This document shows positions 5,248 to 5,422 of a DNA stretch of 5,422 nucleotides, in pieces. This stretch comes from JACKOD01 sp041591635 (lineage in GTDB: Bacteria > Pseudomonadota > Gammaproteobacteria > Pseudomonadales > Oleiphilaceae), in contig JBFHRO010000220.1 of the NCBI GenBank assembly GCA_041591635.1, forward strand, positions 1 to 5,422, written 5' to 3'. How positions within the stretch are numbered: position 1 is the first letter of the stretch; each line of letters begins with the position of its first letter. The notes beneath the pieces are model-generated. The model was not told the origin of the DNA. It saw nothing but the letters and a program-made list of their open reading frames with translations, and searched no databases. The translations under genes and the position numbers were made by a program.

Positions 5248-5422
5248 GTTAGAACCATGCCCCGCTTATTAGGGGATTAAGACATCTAGCTCGGGCACCA
5301 TCCACCAACAAGCCACGTTAGAACCATGCCCCGCTTATTAGGGGATTAAGACTCCAGAATTGCGCGCACTCGTCCGTTCCTGTTTCGTTAGAACCATGCC
5401 CCGCTTATTAGGGGATTAAGAC
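5248..5422 (+). CRISPR. CRISPR array, first three repeats (continues past window)
   Basis: Three identical 36-bp repeats lie at 5248-5283, 5317-5352 and 5387-5422. Two unrelated spacers separate them, at 5284-5316 (33 bp) and 5353-5386 (34 bp). Each repeat starts GTTAGAACCATG and ends GGGGATTAAGAC. Within it, CCCC and GGGG form a 4-bp stem around an 8-nt loop. With one bulged G this extends by two A-T pairs, and cleavage at its base would leave the 8-nt handle ATTAAGAC. The identical repeats, and the lead repeat abutting the leader, indicate the leader-proximal end of the array. The crRNA is probably on the + strand, the same as the cas genes. The array is cut by the window edge, so the number of spacers is unknown. 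Both spacers are about 56-58% GC, by count. Confidence 0.97.

Overview
This window looks like part of a bacterial chromosome or large accessory element, about 55% GC by eye, with good Shine-Dalgarno sites. An exact match to the gammaproteobacterial boxA core (GCTCTTTAACA) and the protein style point, loosely, to a gammaproteobacterium. No ribosomal or taxonomic marker gene is present, so the host is an inference.

Layout, all on the + strand. Bases 1-281 hold the last 92 codons of an unrecognised gene, ending at a small hairpin. After about 115 bp, a 75-aa very acidic, Tyr/Asp-rich protein is encoded at 397-624. A 135-bp gap follows, with at most a doubtful 49-codon frame. Next comes a compact UvrD/FBH1-like superfamily 1 helicase (760-2262). 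Then comes a tight CRISPR adaptation block: cas2 copy A (2305-2586), cas2 copy B with a basic C-terminal tail (2640-3026), cas1 (3083-4126), and a separate group II intron-like reverse transcriptase (4119-5099) overlapping cas1 by 8 bp. A strong intrinsic terminator (5113-5140) is followed by an AT-rich leader with a boxA element. A CRISPR array then begins at 5248: three identical 36-bp repeats and spacers of 33 and 34 bp. The window ends on the last base of the third repeat, so the array probably continues.

The genes read as a reverse-transcriptase-linked spacer-acquisition module. Cas1 and one or both Cas2 proteins would form the integrase. The reverse transcriptase could turn RNA or RNA-primed protospacers into DNA. 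The helicase is a candidate partner for processing prespacers or resolving integration intermediates. No effector gene (cas10, cas7, cas5, cas6, cas3, cas9 or similar) lies in the window, so the subtype cannot be fixed. The RT link and the 8-nt ATTAAGAC repeat end would suit a type III-like array.

Points most worth a second look are: the YADN (not YADD) active-site motif of the reverse transcriptase; the helicase and acidic small protein lying directly upstream of the adaptation genes; the pair of divergent Cas2 proteins; and the boxA antitermination site just past the terminator, which could itself be paired into an outer stem.
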